The translations under genes were made by a program, and so were the position numbers. The notes beneath the pieces are model-generated. The model was not told the DNA's origin, did no database searches, and saw only the letters and a program-made list of their open reading frames with translations. Below, piece after piece: positions 16,733 to 26,717 of a DNA stretch of 64,000 nt (position 1 is its first letter; the number at the start of each line of letters is the position of its first letter). The stretch lies in NCBI RefSeq assembly GCF_000745775.1, contig NZ_JQJY01000001.1, forward strand, positions 186,001 through 250,000. The letters are read 5' to 3'. The DNA is from Flavobacterium sp. ASV13 (GTDB taxonomy: Bacteria > Bacteroidota > Bacteroidia > Flavobacteriales > Flavobacteriaceae).

Positions 16733-18202
16733 TTATCCAATTTTTTTCATTGCCGTCATAGACTCTCTCAACCAAGCTCCTACTTCCTCAATAGGGTGTT
16801 GACGAATTTCTTTATTCACAGCAATCAAAACAGCATTATCTACTCCGTTTGAAGTTGAGAATGGTTTTCCTATTATATTTGTTTCAACAGTTTTCATGAA
16901 TTCTGTTAACAAAGGTTTACACGCATGATCAAATAAGTAACATCCGTACTCAGCAGTATCAGAAATTACACGGTTCATTTCGAACAATTTTTTTCTTGCA
17001 ATTGTATTAGCAATCAAAGGCAATTCGTGTAATGACTCGTAGTAAGCAGATTCTTCGATAATTCCAGCTTCAGTCATAGTTTCAAAAGCCAATTCAACAC
17101 CAGCTTTAACCATTGCAATCATCAATACTCCATTATCAAAATATTCTTGCTCAGAAATTGGAGCTTCTTGTGGAGCTGTTTTTTCGAAGTTAGTTTCTCC
17201 AGTTGCAGCTCTCCATTTCAATAAATTAACATCGTCATTTGCCCAATCAATCATCATCGTTCTAGAGAATTCTCCAGAAATAATATCATCTTGGTGTTTT
17301 TGGAATAACGGACGCATAATGTCTTTCAATTCTTCAGCTAACTCGTAAGCTTCAATTTTTGCAGGATTTGACAAACGATCCATCATATTTGTGATACCAC
17401 CGTGTTTCAAAGCTTCTGTGATAGTTTCCCATCCGTATTGAATTAATTTTGAAGCATACGCAGCGTCGATTCCTTTTTCAACCATTTTATCAAAACATAA
17501 AATAGATCCAGTTTGCAATAATCCACAAAGAATTGTTTGCTCTCCCATTAAATCTGATTTTACTTCGGCTACGAAAGATGATTTCAAAACTCCTGCTTTA
17601 TGACCTCCAGTTGCTACAGCGTAAGCTTTTGCCTGATCTAAACCAAATCCGTTTGGATCATTTTCTGGGTGAACAGCGATAAGAGTTGGTACACCAAATC
17701 CTCTTTTGTATTCTTCACGAACCTCAGAACCAGGACATTTTGGAGCACACATAATTACTGTGATATCTTTACGAATCTGCATTCCTTCTTCAACAATGTT
17801 GAATCCGTGAGAATACGCTAAAGTCGATCCTTGTTTCATTAATGGCATAATTGCAGTAACCACAGCAGTATGTTGTTTGTCTGGAGTTAAATTACACACT
17901 AAATCAGCAGTTGGAATCAATTCTTCATACGTTCCTACTTTAAATCCATTTTCAGTTGCATTTTTATATGAAGCTCTTTTTTCAGCAATTGCATCTGCAC
18001 GCAATGCATAAGAAATATCTAAACCTGAATCTCTCATGTTTAAACCTTGATTCAAACCTTGTGCACCACAACCTACGATAACAACTTTTTTTCCTGCTAA
18101 TGCTGCGATTCCGTCTGCAAATTCTGATTGCTCCATAAATTCGCAAACTCCTAGTTGCTCTAATTGTAATCTAAGTGGTAATGTGTTGAAATAATTTGCC
18201 AT
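16733..18202 (-). CDS. ilvC: Ketol-acid reductoisomerase, class II
   Basis: A 489-residue enzyme converting acetolactate or acetohydroxybutyrate to the dihydroxy acids of valine and isoleucine synthesis, using NADPH and Mg. The length marks the long, E. coli-like class II form with a duplicated C-terminal knotted domain. Visible signatures: Rossmann motif [20 protein letters not shown] at about 36-55, [26 protein letters not shown] and [11 protein letters not shown]. It is the last gene of the leu-ilv cluster, 61 bases after ilvN, and is followed by a hairpin at 16690-16720. Confidence 0.96.
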   Translation of the reverse strand: MANYFNTLPLRLQLEQLGVCEFMEQSEFADGIAALAGKKVVIVGCGAQGLNQGLNMRDSGLDISYALRADAIAEKRASYKNATENGFKVGTYEELIPTADLVCNLTPDKQHTAVVTAIMPLMKQGSTLAYSHGFNIVEEGMQIRKDITVIMCAPKCPGSEVREEYKRGFGVPTLIAVHPENDPNGFGLDQAKAYAVATGGHKAGVLKSSFVAEVKSDLMGEQTILCGLLQTGSILCFDKMVEKGIDAAYASKLIQYGWETITEALKHGGITNMMDRLSNPAKIEAYELAEELKDIMRPLFQKHQDDIISGEFSRTMMIDWANDDVNLLKWRAATGETNFEKTAPQEAPISEQEYFDNGVLMIAMVKAGVELAFETMTEAGIIEESAYYESLHELPLIANTIARKKLFEMNRVISDTAEYGCYLFDHACKPLLTEFMKTVETNIIGKPFSTSNGVDNAVLIAVNKEIRQHPIEEVGAWLRESMTAMKKIG

Positions 18203-18263
18203 TTTTTTTTATTTAATGAATTGTGTAATTTAATAATTGATTTAATAGTAATTATGAATGATA

Positions 18264-18785
18264 TTATTTGAAAGTCTCTAATAGCGTTGAAATTTCCATT
18301 TTTTCTTTAGAAACTGAAATTCTTCCCGAACGTACAAATTGCATGATTCCGTATGGCTTGAACTTAGCATACAATTCTTCAATTTCAGAACGTCTTCCTG
18401 ATTTTGAAATCACAAAAAAATCACGAGAAACCGTTACAATCGTAGACTGACTCTCTTTGATTATATTTTGAATTTGTTTTTCGTCGAACAATAAATTTGA
18501 AGCAATTTTAAACAAGGCATTTTCTAAATAAATAGTCTCTTCATCTGTGTGATAAAATGCTTTTATAACTTCAATTTGTTTTTCAATCTGTCCCACAATA
18601 TTCTGAACCCATTTCTCTGTAGTATTAACTACAATAATGAATCTTGAAACATTCTCTATTTCTGATTCTGAAACATTTAAACTTAATATATTAATGTGAC
18701 GCTTTAAGAATATTCCAGATATTCTATTCAACAAACCCACGTTATTTTCTGAGTATACCGATATGGTAAATGTTTTATCTTCCAT
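18264..18785 (-). CDS. ilvN: Acetolactate synthase, small regulatory subunit
   Basis: Starts at the ATG at 18785 (MEDKTFTISVYSEN), giving 173 residues. An upstream in-frame TTG start would extend into the repeat and is unlikely. The N-terminal ACT domain (NVGLLNRISGIFLKRHINILSLNV) binds valine for feedback inhibition, and the C-terminal ALS_ss_C domain follows. It partners the catalytic IlvB. It lies 90 bases downstream of ilvB, a spacer filled by a TTTCAGG-type inverted repeat, and 61 bases upstream of ilvC. Confidence 0.92.
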   Translation of the reverse strand: MEDKTFTISVYSENNVGLLNRISGIFLKRHINILSLNVSESEIENVSRFIIVVNTTEKWVQNIVGQIEKQIEVIKAFYHTDEETIYLENALFKIASNLLFDEKQIQNIIKESQSTIVTVSRDFFVISKSGRRSEIEELYAKFKPYGIMQFVRSGRISVSKEKMEISTLLETFK

Positions 18786-18804
18786 TTTGTTTTTTAGTTT
18801 TATT

Positions 18805-18870
18805 TGTTTCAAGTTTCAGGTTTCAAGTTCTGCTGAGAACGTGAAACTTAAAACTTGAAACCTGAAACTT
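18805..18870. repeat. TTTCAAG/TTTCAGG inverted repeat between ilvB and ilvN
   Basis: AAGTTTCAGGTTTCAAGTT (18810-18829) is an exact complement of AACTTGAAACCTGAAACTT (18852-18870), enclosing about 22 bases. This is an intra-operon hairpin of the same heptamer family found at 829, 4854, 34707 and 44258. Confidence 0.85.
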
Positions 18871-18875
18871 TTTTC

Positions 18876-20564
18876 TTAGCTTAATCTAATTTCTGAAACA
18901 CATGCTCCTGTTGGAATCATTGGGAAAACGTTGTTTTCTTTTTCCACCATGACTTCCAAGAAGTACGATTCTTTAGAAGCTAACATTTCTGCTACAGCTT
19001 CATCTAAATCTTCACGTTGCGTAACTTTTTTAGATTTAATATGATATCCTTCTGCAATTGCAACAAAATTTGGATTAATCATTTTTGTTGATGCATATCG
19101 GTTGTCAAAGAACAATTCCTGCCATTGACGTACCATTCCTAAAAATTCATTATTCAGAATAACAATCTTTACTGGAACCTGAGTTTGGAAAATTGTTCCC
19201 AATTCCTGAATTGTCATTTGGAATCCACCATCACCAATAATCGCTACAACTTCACGCTCTGGTTTACCCATTTTTGCTCCAATTGCTGCTGGAAGCGCAA
19301 ATCCCATTGTTCCTAATCCGCCAGAAGTAATATTACTTTTAGTTGAATTGAATTTTGCATAACGACAAGCAAACATTTGGTGCTGACCAACATCTGAAAC
19401 GATAATTGCATCACCTTTTGAATGTTTATTGATCATTTCAATAGTTTCTCCCATTGAAATTCCTTTACCATTCGTAGGATTCAACTCTTCTTTAATAACC
19501 GTATTATATTCAACTTCTTGCAATGCCTTAAATTCATTATGCCATAAATCGTGAGCTTTAGAATCAATTAAAGGCAACAAAGCAGCTAAAGATTCTTTTA
19601 CATCACCTAAAACTGCAACTTCAGTTTTAACATTTTTGTCAATTTCAGCTGGATCAATTTCGAAGTGAATTACTTTCGCCTGTTTCGCATAAGTAGCTAA
19701 TTTACCTGTAACACGGTCATCAAAACGCATTCCGAAGGCAATTAAAACATCACATTCGTTGGTCAATAAATTTGGACCATAATTTCCGTGCATTCCAAGC
19801 ATTCCAACATTTAAAGGATGATCTGTAGGTAAAGCCGATAATCCTAAAATTGTCCAAGCTGCAGGGATTCCTGATTTTTCTACAAAAGCTTTAAATTCAG
19901 TTTCGGCTTGTCCTAAAATAATTCCTTGTCCAAAAACAATGAACGGTTTTTTAGCGCTATTAATTAAAGCTGCTGCTTCGGCAACTTTATCTAATTTTAA
20001 TTTCGGAACTGGAACATAACTTCTTATTCCTGTACATTTTTCATAGCTATAATCAAACTCGTCAAATTGTGCATTTTTAGTTATATCAATCAAAACCGGA
20101 CCTGGACGGCCAGAACGAGCGATATAAAAAGCTTTTGCAATTATTTCCGGAATTTGAGAAGCTTCAGTAATCTGAAAATTCCATTTTGTAACCGGAGTTG
20201 AAATTCCGATAATATCAGTTTCCTGAAAAGCATCAGAACCTAACAAATGTCTTCCAACTTGTCCTGTAATACAAACCATTGGTGTTGAATCGATTTGTGC
20301 GTCTGCAATTCCTGTAACTAAATTAGTAGCACCTGGCCCAGAAGTAGCAATTGCAACACCCACTTTTCCAGTAGCTCTGGCATAACCTTGAGCTGCATGC
20401 GTTGCTCCTTGTTCGTGACGAACTAAAACGTGGTGCAACTGATCCTGAAATTTATATAATTCATCGTAAACCGGCATGATTGCTCCTCCTGGATAACCAT
20501 AAACCAAGTCTACACCTTCTTCTAACAAACATCTTATAACGGCTTCTGCCCCTGATATTCTCAT
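18876..20564 (-). CDS. ilvB: Acetolactate synthase, large catalytic subunit
   Basis: I chose the ATG at 20564 (MRISGAEAVIRCLLEEGVD), giving 562 residues, over a TTG ten codons upstream. It is a thiamine-diphosphate enzyme that condenses pyruvate with pyruvate or 2-oxobutyrate. Motifs: YGYPGGAIMPVYDEL, the catalytic-Glu region VRHEQGATHAAQGYARATGK, FAD-binding central domain and the ThDP/Mg motif GDGGFQM...NNEFLGMVRQWQELFF. It sits between ilvD and ilvN, so the large and small subunits are co-transcribed. Confidence 0.95.
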   Translation of the reverse strand: MRISGAEAVIRCLLEEGVDLVYGYPGGAIMPVYDELYKFQDQLHHVLVRHEQGATHAAQGYARATGKVGVAIATSGPGATNLVTGIADAQIDSTPMVCITGQVGRHLLGSDAFQETDIIGISTPVTKWNFQITEASQIPEIIAKAFYIARSGRPGPVLIDITKNAQFDEFDYSYEKCTGIRSYVPVPKLKLDKVAEAAALINSAKKPFIVFGQGIILGQAETEFKAFVEKSGIPAAWTILGLSALPTDHPLNVGMLGMHGNYGPNLLTNECDVLIAFGMRFDDRVTGKLATYAKQAKVIHFEIDPAEIDKNVKTEVAVLGDVKESLAALLPLIDSKAHDLWHNEFKALQEVEYNTVIKEELNPTNGKGISMGETIEMINKHSKGDAIIVSDVGQHQMFACRYAKFNSTKSNITSGGLGTMGFALPAAIGAKMGKPEREVVAIIGDGGFQMTIQELGTIFQTQVPVKIVILNNEFLGMVRQWQELFFDNRYASTKMINPNFVAIAEGYHIKSKKVTQREDLDEAVAEMLASKESYFLEVMVEKENNVFPMIPTGACVSEIRLS

Positions 20565-20628
20565 AGTATATTGTTTTTCAAGAACCAATTTCAATTTTCA
20601 ATTGATTCTTGATATTATTGTTTTTTAA

Positions 20629-22302
20629 TTAATTATCGGTAACGCATCCTGTAGAAGCACTTGACACCGATCTAGCGTACTTAAACAAAACTCCTCTATC
20701 AACTTTTAAAGGAGGCTGAACCCAAGCCGCTTTACGAGCAGCGAATTCTTCGTCAGATATCTTCAGGTCGATTGTATTTTTCTTAGCGTCGATAGCAATT
20801 ATATCTCCATCTTTTACTAGTGCAATACCACCACCATCATATGCTTCTGGTGTAACGTGTCCTACCACGAAACCGTGTGAACCTCCGGAAAATCTACCGT
20901 CTGTGATTAGTGCACATGTGCTTCCTAATCCGGCTCCAATAATCGCAGATGTAGGTTTTAGCATTTCAGGCATTCCCGGACCACCTTTTGGTCCACAACC
21001 TCTAATGACGACTACATTGCCTGGTTTAATTTTTCCGGCTTCAAGACCTGGAATTACTTCAAATTCACCTTCAAAAACTACAGCTGGACCTTCAAAATAT
21101 TCTCCTTCTTTTCCACTGATTTTTGCTACAGCACCTTCAGAAGCAAGATTCCCGTATAAAACCTGAATATTTCCTGTTGGTTTCAACGCTTTTTGAATTT
21201 CGTGAATTACTTCTTGTCCATCTTGTAAATCTGGAGTCGAAGCTAAGTTTTCAGCAACTGTTTTTCCTGTTACAGTCAAACAATCTCCGTGAATAAGTCC
21301 AACCTTCAAAAGATATTTCATTACTGAAGGAATTCCCCCAACTTCATGAATATCTTCCATCATATATTTTCCACTTGGTTTCATGTCTGCAAGAACTGGT
21401 GTTCTGTCGTTAATTGCCTGAAAATCATCCAAAGTAATTGTAATTCCAACAGAGTGAGCCATTGCAATTAAGTGCATAACTGCATTTGTAGAACCTCCTA
21501 AAACTGCTACAATTGTAATAGCATTTTCGAAAGCCTTGCGAGTCATGATATCTCTTGGCTTAATGTCTTTTTCTAATAAAATTTTAATTGCAGCTCCGGC
21601 AGCAAGACATTCATCTCTTTTTTCCTGACTCAAAGCAGGATTTGAAGAACTATATGGCAAACTCATTCCTAATGCTTCAATTGCAGAAGACATAGTATTT
21701 GCTGTGTACATACCACCACAAGCACCAGCACCCGGACAAGCATTTTTAATAACACCTTTAAAATCTTCCGGAGTGATTTCTCCTTTTACTTTTTTTCCTA
21801 AAGCTTCAAAAGCGGAAACAATATTCAAAGATTCACCTTTCCATTTTCCAGAGTGAATTGAACCTCCGTAAACCATCATTGACGGGCGGTTTAATCTTCC
21901 CATCGCGATCAACGCCCCAGGCATATTTTTATCACAACCAGGAATCGCAATAATACTATCGTACCATTGAGCTCCTGCAACTGTTTCAATAGAATCTGCA
22001 ATTACATCACGAGAAACTAAAGAATAACGCATTCCTTCAGTTCCATTTGAAATTCCGTCACTAACACCAATGGTATTAAAAATAAGTCCGACAAGATCTG
22101 CATCCCAAACACCTTTTTTAACATCTTTTGCTAAATCATTCAAGTGCATGTTACAAGTGTTACCATCGTAACCCATGCTCACAATTCCAACTTGTGCTTT
22201 TTTCAAATCTTCTTCAGTTAAACCAATACCGTATAACATCGCTTGCGCCGCAGGCTGTGTCTGATCTTGAGTGATGGTTTTGCTGTACTTATTTAATTCC
22301 AT
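20629..22302 (-). CDS. ilvD: Dihydroxy-acid dehydratase
   Basis: A 557-residue iron-sulfur enzyme that dehydrates dihydroxy acids to the 2-oxo acids of valine and isoleucine (and leucine and pantothenate precursors). Cluster and active-site signatures are present: [34 protein letters not shown] and [18 protein letters not shown], each with the cluster cysteine, and the C-terminal [19 protein letters not shown]. It is the first structural gene behind the leader-peptide attenuator at 22332-22463, so its transcription probably depends on Ile/Val/Leu supply. Confidence 0.96.
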   Translation of the reverse strand: MELNKYSKTITQDQTQPAAQAMLYGIGLTEEDLKKAQVGIVSMGYDGNTCNMHLNDLAKDVKKGVWDADLVGLIFNTIGVSDGISNGTEGMRYSLVSRDVIADSIETVAGAQWYDSIIAIPGCDKNMPGALIAMGRLNRPSMMVYGGSIHSGKWKGESLNIVSAFEALGKKVKGEITPEDFKGVIKNACPGAGACGGMYTANTMSSAIEALGMSLPYSSSNPALSQEKRDECLAAGAAIKILLEKDIKPRDIMTRKAFENAITIVAVLGGSTNAVMHLIAMAHSVGITITLDDFQAINDRTPVLADMKPSGKYMMEDIHEVGGIPSVMKYLLKVGLIHGDCLTVTGKTVAENLASTPDLQDGQEVIHEIQKALKPTGNIQVLYGNLASEGAVAKISGKEGEYFEGPAVVFEGEFEVIPGLEAGKIKPGNVVVIRGCGPKGGPGMPEMLKPTSAIIGAGLGSTCALITDGRFSGGSHGFVVGHVTPEAYDGGGIALVKDGDIIAIDAKKNTIDLKISDEEFAARKAAWVQPPLKVDRGVLFKYARSVSSASTGCVTDN

Positions 22303-22331
22303 TATGTATTATTTTATTTTAATTTTTGTTC

Positions 22332-22362
22332 AAAAAAAAACCTTCCAGTATTTGGAAGGTTT
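22332..22362 (-). terminator. Attenuator terminator before ilvD
   Basis: On the minus strand AAACCTTCC pairs with GGAAGGTTT followed by nine T. It begins 24 bases after the leader-peptide stop. An alternative pairing of GGTATAAATATA (overlapping the leader stop) with TATATTATAAACC would tie up the 5' AAACC of the terminator, which is the arrangement expected of an antiterminator. Confidence 0.85.
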
Positions 22363-22385
22363 ATAATATAGTCTTTCAATTATAT

Positions 22386-22463
22386 TTATACCATTCCCGA
22401 CGCAGATGTGCTAATCACATTGACAACAACGACAGAAGAAATAATAATAATTGAGATTTGCAT
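22386..22463 (-). CDS. Leader peptide with Ile and Val runs (ilv attenuator)
   Basis: A 25-codon ORF, ATG at 22463 and TAA at 22386. Residues 5-8 are four consecutive Ile (ATT), residues 11-14 four consecutive Val, with Val16, Ile17, Ile3 and Val25 besides: 12 of 25 codons are Ile or Val. It is placed between leuB and ilvD with a terminator 24 bases downstream, exactly the design of enterobacterial ilv leaders. Ribosome stalling at these codons under Ile/Val starvation should favour read-through into ilvDBNC. It carries no Leu codons, so leucine is not directly sensed. The codon content and structure are read from the sequence; the mechanism is inferred. Confidence 0.85.
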   Translation of the reverse strand: MQISIIIISSVVVVNVISTSASGMV

Positions 22464-22484
22464 CTTTTCTATTTTTTAGTGAGA

Positions 22485-22492
22485 CAAAAGTA
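22485..22492 (-). promoter_or_regulatory. Possible -7 element for the ilv leader transcript
   Basis: The minus strand reads TACTTTTG, matching TAnnTTTG, 21 bases before the leader-peptide ATG. No TTG lies at the normal -33 distance. If real, the ilv genes can be transcribed independently of leuAB. Confidence 0.45.
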
Positions 22493-22574
22493 TAAAAACT
22501 TTAATGACTAAAAAAATAAAATCTCAACATTTTAAAGACTTCTTGTTATTTCTTCTACGTTTTAACAAAAAATA

Positions 22575-23693
22575 TTAAACAATTGTCGATTGTCCAATAG
22601 TTACATTGTCATTATTAAAATAAAGCAGATCATCTTTGCTGAAAATAAAATTAGAAACAAACTCCCCTACTTCATTTGTACCGAATTTTGAATCTGGTTT
22701 TAAATCAACCGTTACTACTTTAAATTCTATTGCTTTTTCTATCGCTTTATAAATGACATTAGCTTCTTTAGTTAAACCAAAATGCTCTAACAAAAGTGCC
22801 GCCGCCAAAATCGAAGCAATTGGATTTGCAATATTTTTTCCTTTTGCCTGCGGATATGATCCATGAATTGGCTCAAACAAAGCATTCTTTTCTCCTAAAG
22901 ATATTGATGGCAATAAACCTATTGATCCTGTAATTACACTTGCTTCATCAGATAAAATATCTCCAAATAAATTTTCTGTCAAAATCACATCAAATTGTTT
23001 TGGATTTAAGATGATTTGCATTGCTGCATTATCCACAAATAAAAAATCTAAAGCTACATCTGGATAATCTTCGCTCACTTTCTGAACTACTTTTCTCCAT
23101 AATCTTGAAGTTTCCAAAACGTTTGCTTTATCAACCATCGTTAACTTTTTGCGTCGTTTTTGTGCCGATTTAAAAGCTAGATGTGCAATTCTAGTAATTT
23201 CTTCTTCTGAATATTCACATAAATCCGAAGCATGTGTTCCTTCTTCATTAAGCGTTTTTGTTCCAAAATAAGCGCCACCTGTCAATTCTCTGAAAATAGT
23301 AAAATCAGCTCCTTCAATAATTTCTCTTTTTAAAGGGGAAGATTCGATTAAGGCTTTATATGGCTTAATAGGACGAATATTAGCAAACAAACCAAGCTCT
23401 TTGCGAAGTCTCAACAAACCTTGCTCTGGACGAACTTTTGCATTTGGGTTGTTATCATATTTTGGATCACCAATAGCACCAAGCAAAACTGCATCTGTAT
23501 TCAAACAAAGATTAAGCGTTTGTTCCGGGAGCGGGTTTCCTGTTTTATCAATTGCAACCGCACCCATAAGCGCTTCTTCAAAAACAAATTCATGATTGTA
23601 CACCTCGCCAATTGCGTATAATGCTTTTTTGGCTTGTAAAATTACTTCTGGTCCAATTCCGTCTCCTGGTAAAACTGCTATTTTCAAATTCAT
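22575..23693 (-). CDS. leuB: 3-isopropylmalate dehydrogenase
   Basis: A 372-residue NAD-dependent oxidative decarboxylase of leucine synthesis. Signatures: GDGIGPEV at 10-17, LRKELGLFANIRPIK, FTIFRELTGGAYFGTK, DKANVLETSRLWRKV, VDNAAMQI, ENLFGDILSDEASVITGSIGLLPS and the NAD-binding EPIHGSYPQAKGKNIANPIA. Located 70 bases downstream of leuA, it is followed by the ilv leader. leuC and leuD, needed for the intermediate step, are not in this window. Confidence 0.95.
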   Translation of the reverse strand: MNLKIAVLPGDGIGPEVILQAKKALYAIGEVYNHEFVFEEALMGAVAIDKTGNPLPEQTLNLCLNTDAVLLGAIGDPKYDNNPNAKVRPEQGLLRLRKELGLFANIRPIKPYKALIESSPLKREIIEGADFTIFRELTGGAYFGTKTLNEEGTHASDLCEYSEEEITRIAHLAFKSAQKRRKKLTMVDKANVLETSRLWRKVVQKVSEDYPDVALDFLFVDNAAMQIILNPKQFDVILTENLFGDILSDEASVITGSIGLLPSISLGEKNALFEPIHGSYPQAKGKNIANPIASILAAALLLEHFGLTKEANVIYKAIEKAIEFKVVTVDLKPDSKFGTNEVGEFVSNFIFSKDDLLYFNNDNVTIGQSTIV

Positions 23694-23763
23694 AACGTCT
23701 CGTTCTTTATGATTTAAATCTTTATTTTTTTTTCTTTTCTCTATTTTCTTTTCTCTTTTGAGA

Positions 23764-24945
<1,182 letters not shown>

Positions 24946-24974
24946 TTATTTAATGTAATTTCACATTGTAATAA

Positions 24975-25003
24975 CAAATATATATTGTACTTATGCAGTA
25001 CAA
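24975..25003 (-). promoter_or_regulatory. Bacteroidota-type promoter for leuAB
   Basis: The minus strand carries TTG (25001-25003), an 18-base spacer and TATATTTG (24975-24982), an exact match to TTG-N17-23-TAnnTTTG. The -7 element ends 29 bases before the leuA ATG, leaving no room for a leader peptide. Confidence 0.75.
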
Positions 25004-25094
25004 AATTCGTTTTAATGAAATTATACTGTTCATAAAACATTTTATACGTAGTTAAATACTTTATAATCAATAAGTTATATTATTATTTTTTACA

Positions 25095-26639
25095 ATGGCT
25101 AACCATCAAAAAGATTTCTTATTTGTTCTGATTAAATCCCTTTCCAAATCTGAAAAAAGACAATTTAAAATTTTTGCGAGTCGCTTAGAAACTAGTTCGA
25201 ATACAAAATTCATCGAACTCTTTAATATTTTAGATAAATCAGAAACCTACGATGAAAAGCTTATTTTGAAGAGCGGAATCATCAAAAAAGTTCAGTTATC
25301 TAACTTAAAATCATACTTGTACAAGCAAATTTTAGTTAGCATTCGTTTAAATATTCCGAGCCAGAATATTCGCTATCAATTGCGGGAGCAAATAGATTTT
25401 GCTGTTATTCTATATAATAAAGGTTTGTACAAACAGAGCTTGAAGATTCTTGATAAAACAAAACAGCAGGCTTTAGAGAATGATGAAAAATATATGGCGT
25501 ATGAAATTGTAGAATTCGAAAAACTGATCGAATCACAATACATTACCCGAAGTATTCAAGGCCGCGCTGACGAATTAGTAATTCAGGCAAAAGAATTGAA
25601 TTACCGAAATACGATTTCAAGCAAATTATCCAATTTATCGCTTCAGTTATACGGAATCATGCTGAAAACCGGTTACGTAAAAAGCGACGAAGAATATAAA
25701 TATATTGACGATTATTTCAACCGACATATTGCAAAACTAGACGAAAGCAAGTTTGGTTTTAGAGAAAAATATTGGTTTTATAATGCTAATTTATGGCGCA
25801 GTTTCTTAGTGCAGGATTTCTTAGCAAGTTATAAATACGCTTATAAATGGGTTACGCTGTTTTATGATAATCCAAACATGATTTACTTGAATCCGGTATT
25901 CTTCTTAAAAGGAAATCATTACTTTTTGGAATCGCTTTATATGCTTAAATATACTTCGAATTTCAAAAGATACCTTTCACTTTTAGAAGAAACAATCGAA
26001 GATCCAAGATTTCCGGTAAACGATAACATTGCATCGCTATCATTTCTATACATATATAATAATAAATTGAATTTGCATATTCTCGAAGGGACTTTTGCCG
26101 AAAGCGAATATTTAATTCCGGAAATTTTAGAAAGACTAAAATTACACAGCGAACATCTTGATGAACATCACGAAATGTTATTTTTCTACAAAATTGCTTC
26201 GATTTATTTTGGAAATGAAAAATACAACGAATGTATTCTTTACTTAGATAAAATCATCAATAACAAGAATTTGACAATGCGTGAGGATTTAATGTGCTTC
26301 GCAAGACTTTTGTCATTAATTGCGCATTACGAACTAGGAAAAGATTATTATTTAGAAAACCATCTTAAAAGCACGTATAAGTTCTTGCTGAAAATGAATG
26401 ATTTACATGAAGTTCAAAAGGAAATCATCAAATTCTTAAGAAACTTAAATAATTTTTATCCAGCCGATATTAAGAAGGAATTCAAAAAAATGCACGCTCG
26501 TTTTGTTGAACTTGAAAAGAACACTTACGAAAAAAGAGCTTTCTTGTATTTAGATATTATTTCCTGGCTTGAAAGCAAAATTGAAAATCGCAAAATTGCT
26601 GATATTATTAAGGAAAAAGCTAAGCTGAATAGTCGTTAA
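25095..26639 (+). CDS. Conserved hypothetical helical-repeat protein
   Basis: A 514-residue cytoplasmic protein, almost entirely alpha-helical with TPR-like spacing (YNKGLYKQSLKILDKTKQQALEN; YFGNEKYNECILYLDKIINN). The N-terminus has the pattern FLFVLIKSLSKSEKRQFKIFASR, which I associate with an uncharacterised Flavobacteriia protein. No catalytic motif, signal peptide or membrane segment. It is divergent from leuA with a 149-base shared spacer and followed by a strong bidirectional terminator, so it is monocistronic. It is probably a protein-interaction scaffold. Function unknown. Confidence 0.82.
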   Translation: MANHQKDFLFVLIKSLSKSEKRQFKIFASRLETSSNTKFIELFNILDKSETYDEKLILKSGIIKKVQLSNLKSYLYKQILVSIRLNIPSQNIRYQLREQIDFAVILYNKGLYKQSLKILDKTKQQALENDEKYMAYEIVEFEKLIESQYITRSIQGRADELVIQAKELNYRNTISSKLSNLSLQLYGIMLKTGYVKSDEEYKYIDDYFNRHIAKLDESKFGFREKYWFYNANLWRSFLVQDFLASYKYAYKWVTLFYDNPNMIYLNPVFFLKGNHYFLESLYMLKYTSNFKRYLSLLEETIEDPRFPVNDNIASLSFLYIYNNKLNLHILEGTFAESEYLIPEILERLKLHSEHLDEHHEMLFFYKIASIYFGNEKYNECILYLDKIINNKNLTMREDLMCFARLLSLIAHYELGKDYYLENHLKSTYKFLLKMNDLHEVQKEIIKFLRNLNNFYPADIKKEFKKMHARFVELEKNTYEKRAFLYLDIISWLESKIENRKIADIIKEKAKLNSR

Positions 26640-26656
26640 GGCTTTAAAAATTTAAT

Positions 26657-26699
26657 AACAAAAAAGCGTAAAAGATCTGATCTTTTACGCTTTTTTGTT
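26657..26699. terminator. Bidirectional intrinsic terminator
   Basis: AAAAAAGCGTAAAAGATC and its exact complement form an 18-bp stem with A and T runs. It serves the convergent genes ending at 26639 and starting downstream at 26718. Confidence 0.92.
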
Positions 26700-26717
26700 A
26701 TTGATTTTATCGAAGTT

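Noticed and set aside
20565..20594. A TTG-started extension of ilvB
   Set aside because: The ATG at 20564 gives the usual MRISGAEAV start for acetolactate synthase; the extra ten codons are not typical.
24946..25094. A leucine leader peptide before leuA
   Set aside because: The -7 element lies 29 bases from the leuA ATG and no Leu-rich ORF exists there.
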